Of a stretch of DNA of 9,446 nucleotides, positions 6,568 through 9,446 are shown in pieces. Every line of letters begins with the position of its first letter. Position 1 is the stretch's first letter. Under the pieces are notes generated by a model, which saw nothing but the letters and a program-made list of their open reading frames with translations, ran no database searches and was not told where the DNA came from. The translations under genes and the position numbers were made by a program. This DNA is from CAYUET01 sp964443875 (GTDB taxonomy: Bacteria; Auribacterota; JAFGBW01): the NCBI GenBank assembly GCA_964443875.1, contig CAYUET010000063.1:1-9446 (forward strand), written 5' to 3'.

Positions 6568-8078
6568 CTATCCTTTTTTGACTTTATAAATTCTGGTCAA
6601 TGGATCCTCATAGATTTTCTGAAAAACATTTTTTTCCAGAGCACTGTCAAGTTCCTCTGAATCGCATTCATGAGGGAGAAAAAGATAGTCAATCCCATAG
6701 TCCCGGATCAGGGGGCTGAAATCCCTGCTGCCGGAGAGGATCTGGTAATAATCTCCGTTTACCTTCCTGGAATAATGCTCAAACCGGCCGTCGATAAACA
6801 TTTTGCAATCCGGGTTTAAAACATAGGAAAGATACCCCCCCATATAGTAAGGGTTAAACACTTTTCCATGAGCCCTGCTGTTTTTAAGAAATTCGGCGGC
6901 TTGGGTATTGTATTTCACTTTATCTATAGGCCAGAAAAAATAGGAACGCAGAAGAGAAGGCGGATCCCAGGGAAAACAGTAGATTTTTGTAGAAGGAAGA
7001 AAAAAGAGGAAATTAATCCTCTTCTTTATTACTAAANNNNNNNNNNCAGAAAAAGGGGCTTTGCAAACGAACATTTCTTAAAGACCTGACTTTTTTCCAT
7101 AAGGGAAAGGGATAAAAGGATGGGAAAAAATGACAGCCAGAAAAAGCGGACAGCAAAACCCATAAGCCCCAGTGATAATAAGGCAGAAAGCTGTAAAAAC
7201 AGATGAGTTTTGGGAGCGGATAAAATACGTTCCTGCTTCAGTCTTTTGATCCCCCATAGACAGGTGATGATAAAAACAACATATCCCAGAATGAGTATTG
7301 GGGAGGATAAAGGAAGAAAGTCAGTCATCCCGAGGGGATTAAAATGTCCCCATTCGTCAATCACATCCTGATAAGGGTTTCTTGCCCCACCCACCCAGTA
7401 AAAGAAAAAAAAGTGAAGCCCCATGGGGTTGAAACAGGAGGCCAGAACCCCTGCGCCCAATGGCAGAAGAGTTTTACGGCTCAAAGAGAGAAGCACCCAA
7501 AGCCCAAGAAAAGGAAAAACGATCAGAAACAGGGAATGCATGTTGCTTCCGGCAAGGCATAAAAGGAAAACAAACAGGCATTTGACAGAAAGACCGGATT
7601 TGCTGAAAAAAAGCAGAATAAGACTTAAAAAGAACAAAATAGTAAAAAGTTCAGGCCTGAGCTGGATGAGCCGCTGAAACGAAAAAAGGATGAAGAGCAG
7701 GCAGGCATTGAATCTTAAAAAGGCAGAATCAAGGAAATAGCGGCTTATTTTCCAGAGCAGTCCCAGAATTGAAAAACTCAAAATCAGATGGAAAAAGCGC
7801 AGGGAATAAAGGCCGAAGCTTTTTTCAATTCCGTAAAGGACAACCTGAAAAAGCCATTCATGATAAAGAGGCGAATAACCGGAAGAGGTGAAAAGCAGAG
7901 GATCTTGTTGAGGGAAAAATTTTTCTGTCCAGAGGATTTCGCCGATCTTCAGATGCCAGAAAGTATCGTCTGTTCTCAGGGGTTGGAAGAGGGTATAAGC
8001 CAGGGTTAAAAGGACATATCCTGCAGAGACTAAAAAGATAAGAAAGATGAACCGGCTAAGATGATTGGACCATTGCAT
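6568..8078 (-). CDS. Polytopic GT-C-like membrane protein (interrupted by assembly gap)
   Basis: One gene split by a 10-N gap. The N-terminal 344 residues hold about 8-10 membrane helices, the first at about 9-30. Conserved-looking features are TDDTFWHLKIGEI (37-48), DPLLFTSSGY with HEW (59-75), RPEL at 141-144, SNMH (178-181), NPMG (217-220) and DEWG (241-244). This is the pattern of large uncharacterised membrane proteins related to GT-C (dolichol-phosphate-mannose-type) glycosyltransferases, whose first loop carries acidic residues. After the gap, 155 residues give NTQAAEFLKN, GKVFNPYYMGGYLSY, FIDGRFEHY and YGIDYLFLP, the matching C-terminal soluble domain, ending at TAG 6568-6570. The ATG at 8078 is the first start after an in-frame TAA four codons upstream. 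There is no Shine-Dalgarno sequence; the leader is A-rich. A role in transferring a lipid-linked sugar to an envelope polymer or protein is plausible but not shown; no donor or acceptor can be named. Confidence 0.75.
7037..7046. other. Assembly gap (10 N) inside the membrane protein gene
   Basis: Reading on the minus strand, codons end cleanly at 7047 before the gap. After it, the protein continues in the frame whose first full codon is 7035-7033, while the frame implied by ten bases hits a TAG at 7034-7032. The true missing length should therefore leave remainder 2 when divided by 3, so the Ns are a placeholder and the apparent break is an artefact. Confidence 0.85.
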
Positions 8079-8098
8079 TTTTTTGTGTTATTTTTTTC

Positions 8099-8137
8099 TT
8101 GATTTATTCCTGAAAGAAAAGGTATATAGTGCACCTT
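8099..8137 (+). promoter_or_regulatory. Promoter of the small basic protein gene
   Basis: TTGATT (8099-8104) and TATATA (8123-8128) are separated by 18 nt; the overlapping TATAGT (8125-8130) is an alternative -10 box. TATAGTGC also occurs at the trmJ promoter (3939-3946), which supports that reading. Transcription would start near 8135-8137, giving a leader of about 30 nt. The spacing is slightly long for the TATAGT reading (20 nt). Confidence 0.55.
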
Positions 8138-8154
8138 TGTTAAGATTAACGTTT

Positions 8155-8160
8155 GGAGGA
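8155..8160 (+). promoter_or_regulatory. Strong Shine-Dalgarno site
   Basis: GGAGGA lies four bases before the ATG at 8165. It is one of the two best matches to the anti-SD in the window and suggests efficient translation of the small basic protein, in contrast to the divergent membrane gene, which has none. Confidence 0.8.
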
Positions 8161-8164
8161 CAAC

Positions 8165-8323
8165 ATGTCACGTCATAAAAGTTTAAAAACATCCGGCGGC
8201 GGGATGCAGAAAAAAAGATCCGTCATGAAAAGATGGGAACGCGTCGATGAACTTAAAAAACAGGGCCGTTATCAGGAAGGTCAGCTGACGATCAATCTTC
8301 CCAAGACTAAACCGCCAGTGTAA
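8165..8323 (+). CDS. Small basic protein (Chlamydiae/Verrucomicrobia-type family)
   Basis: A 52-residue protein with a high share of lysine and arginine. It begins MSRHKSLKTSGGG and continues with QKKRSVMKRWERVDELKKQG, then a short acidic turn (YQEGQ) and LTINLPKTKPPV. The layout of a basic start with S-L-K, a basic helix with 'R-x-E-R-V-x-E-L-K', and an ending 'LPK-x-K' matches the 'small basic protein' family that I recall as TIGR04137, described from Chlamydiae, Verrucomicrobia and neighbouring lineages. It is too short for most ORF filters, but the promoter, GGAGGA site and downstream terminator make it a convincing single-gene transcript. Size and charge suggest binding to RNA, perhaps the ribosome, but I know of no demonstrated function. 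It is the best lineage marker in the window. The family assignment is from memory of the pattern, not from a search. Confidence 0.8.
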   Translation: MSRHKSLKTSGGGMQKKRSVMKRWERVDELKKQGRYQEGQLTINLPKTKPPV

Positions 8324-8337
8324 TTTTGTTTCTTGTA

Positions 8338-8387
8338 CTGGAAAAACTTTTCCGAAAACGGAAAGGTTTTTCCAGAGCAGTTTTTTT
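8338..8387 (+). terminator. Long hairpin terminator after the small basic protein gene
   Basis: A 17-nt left arm, CTGGAAAAACTTTTCCG (8338-8354), pairs along its full length with 8359-8375 through one G:T pair, with an AAAA loop. T7 follows at 8381-8387. Five bases (AGCAG) separate the stem from the T-run, which is unusual for an intrinsic terminator, so efficiency is uncertain, but its place 15 nt after the stop fits. Confidence 0.65.
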
Positions 8388-8449
8388 CCAAAATCAGTCT
8401 TTCTATCTCAATCACTTTCTATATCCGTTTTTTTGCTCTATATCCGCTC

Positions 8450-8477
8450 AAAAAAAAAGGCGGGTTTCCCCGCCTTT
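8450..8477 (-). terminator. Intrinsic terminator of the aldolase gene
   Basis: Read on the minus strand, a 9-bp stem (AAAGGCGGG / CCCGCCTTT, 8456-8464 with 8469-8477) has a GAAA loop. Its 3' side runs into a tract of nine T (complement of A 8450-8458). It begins 15 nt after the fba stop. There is no T-run in the plus direction, so it serves the aldolase gene only. Confidence 0.9.
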
Positions 8478-8491
8478 AAAAAAATCAGGAA

Positions 8492-9446
8492 TTAAGCCCT
8501 GTTGGCTGAACCTAACACGTTGATATTTTTGGATTTATACATGTCTATCAACGCAGAACGGGCCGGGCCAAGATATTTTCTGGGATCGAATTCAGAAGGC
8601 TTCTCGGCAAAAGTCTTGCGGATTGCAGCGGTCATCCAGAGACGTCCGTCAGAATCAATATTGATTTTGCACACAGCGGATTTTGCTGCACGTCTTAACT
8701 GTTCTTCAGGAATACCCACAGCATCCTTCATTTTACCACCGAACTGGCTGATGATTTTAACGGCTTCCACCGGAACAGAGGAAGAACCGTGAAGTACGAT
8801 CGGAAAACCAGGAAGAATTTTTTCAATTTCCTCAAGGATATCAAAGCGGAGTTCCGGCGGAACCAAGATGCCGTCAGCGTTGCGGGTGCACTGTTCAGGC
8901 TTGAACTTGTTTGCGCCGTGAGAAGTACCGATGGAAATAGCCAGGGAATCCACTCCTGTGCGTGAAACAAAATCCTTAACTTCATCGGGCTGTGTATAAT
9001 TGCTGTGTTCAGCAGACACATCATCTTCAACACCGGCTAAAACTCCGAGCTCGCCTTCAACCGTCACATCGAATTTGTGGGCATATTCCACAACCTTTTT
9101 GGTTAAGGCTACATTTTCTTCATAAGAATGATGCGAACCGTCAATCATAACCGATGAGAATCCTGTATCAATACAGGATTTGCATGTTTCAAAGGTGTCG
9201 CCATGATCAAGGTGAAGGGTAATGGGGATTTCCTTTAATCCTTTGGCAGCAGCCATTTCCTTCATCATCATAACAGCACCCTGAGCCATATAGCGTAGGA
9301 GGGTCTGATTGGCATACTCGCGTGCCCCTTTGGAAACCTGAAGAATAACAGGGGACTGTGTTTCAACGCAGGCCGTGATGATAGCCTGAAGCTGCTCCAT
9401 GTTGTTGAAGTTGTAAGCAGGAATTGCATAACCGCCTTTCACGGCC
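8492..9446 (-). CDS. fba: Class II fructose-bisphosphate aldolase, 5' end cut by window
   Basis: This zinc enzyme cleaves or forms fructose 1,6-bisphosphate from glyceraldehyde 3-phosphate and dihydroxyacetone phosphate in glycolysis and gluconeogenesis. The GTG at 9442 is not the start: the frame continues to the edge (A-V-K-G-G-Y-A-I-P), and class II aldolases have roughly 10-20 more residues before KGGYAIPAYNF. Counting from that GTG codon, HLDHG (77-81) provides the catalytic D79 and zinc ligand H80. SVMIDGSHHSYEENV (97-111) is signature 1, and ELGVLAGVEDDV (131-142) is signature 2 with the metal-site E131. H175 in GTSHGANKF and H218 in VLHGSS complete the zinc site, and NIDSDGR (261-267) binds substrate phosphate. 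The end, FDPRKYLGPAR ... VLGSANRA, is typical of the bacterial type of about 330 residues. All key residues are present. The promoter lies outside the window; the terminator follows at 8450-8477. Confidence 0.96.
   Translation of the reverse strand, partial: AVKGGYAIPAYNFNNMEQLQAIITACVETQSPVILQVSKGAREYANQTLLRYMAQGAVMMMKEMAAAKGLKEIPITLHLDHGDTFETCKSCIDTGFSSVMIDGSHHSYEENVALTKKVVEYAHKFDVTVEGELGVLAGVEDDVSAEHSNYTQPDEVKDFVSRTGVDSLAISIGTSHGANKFKPEQCTRNADGILVPPELRFDILEEIEKILPGFPIVLHGSSSVPVEAVKIISQFGGKMKDAVGIPEEQLRRAAKSAVCKINIDSDGRLWMTAAIRKTFAEKPSEFDPRKYLGPARSALIDMYKSKNINVLGSANRA

Noticed and set aside
7004..7023. AAGAGGA-AATTAA-TCCTCTT hairpin next to the gap in the membrane gene
   Set aside because: It lies in coding sequence of the membrane protein and has no T-run directly after it on either strand, so it is not called a terminator.
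8418..8446. Ten-base direct repeat TCTATATCCG at 8418-8427 and 8437-8446, spaced like a small tandem unit
   Set aside because: Only two copies, in AT-rich sequence between two terminators; no further copies and no link to a gene, so it is not called a repeat array.
1..9446. Defence system, mobile element or CRISPR array
   Set aside because: No transposase, integrase, nuclease, repeat-spacer array or tRNA was found; paired VWA proteins and DUF58 can occur in defence contexts, but the membrane anchors and gene order fit the Bat operon.

Overview
The window is a 9.4 kb piece of an AT-leaning bacterial chromosome (metagenome- or single-cell-style assembly with three 10-N joins). The lineage clue is a 52-residue very basic protein (8165-8323) that resembles the 'small basic protein' family I know from Chlamydiae, Verrucomicrobia and related lineages including Candidatus Omnitrophota. 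Together with the Bat operon, the class II aldolase type and the style of the membrane protein, this suggests a PVC-superphylum or Omnitrophota-like organism. This is an inference from recalled protein families, not a database result.

Region 1 (1-3883, + strand) is a tightly packed Bat-type operon: the C-terminus of a DUF58 protein, a short BatD-like/DUF4381-like membrane protein, and two membrane-anchored von Willebrand A proteins with intact MIDAS motifs (BatA-like, BatB-like). The unit ends in queC (preQ0 synthase). Three junctions are 4-nt ATGA overlaps and one is a stop directly abutting the next ATG, so translational coupling is likely throughout.

Region 2 (3884-6550, + strand) starts with a well-formed sigma70-type promoter (TTGCCT-17-TATAGT) and carries trmJ-like and rlmB-like SPOUT methyltransferases, then tsaE and tsaB of the t6A pathway. 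With queC, the stretch 3191-6550 holds genes whose families act on anticodon-loop positions 34 (queuosine), 32 (2'-O-methyl) and 37 (t6A), plus a likely 23S rRNA methyltransferase. rlmB is interrupted by an assembly gap. The sequence after the gap continues in a different frame from the one the 10 Ns imply, and from family length about 85-90 nt appear to be missing.

Region 3 (6551-8164, - strand) is one large polytopic membrane protein of the GT-C-like kind, convergent with tsaB and also split by an assembly gap. Region 4 (8079-8491) holds a promoter, the strongly initiated small basic protein gene, and two hairpin terminators facing each other. Region 5 (8492-9446, - strand) is class II fructose-bisphosphate aldolase, missing only its first residues at the window edge.

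I see no mobile element, CRISPR array, tRNA or rRNA, and no clear new multi-gene system. The most worthwhile points are the Bat-queC coupling, the reduced BatD-like protein, the small basic protein, and the gap-frame corrections for the two interrupted genes.
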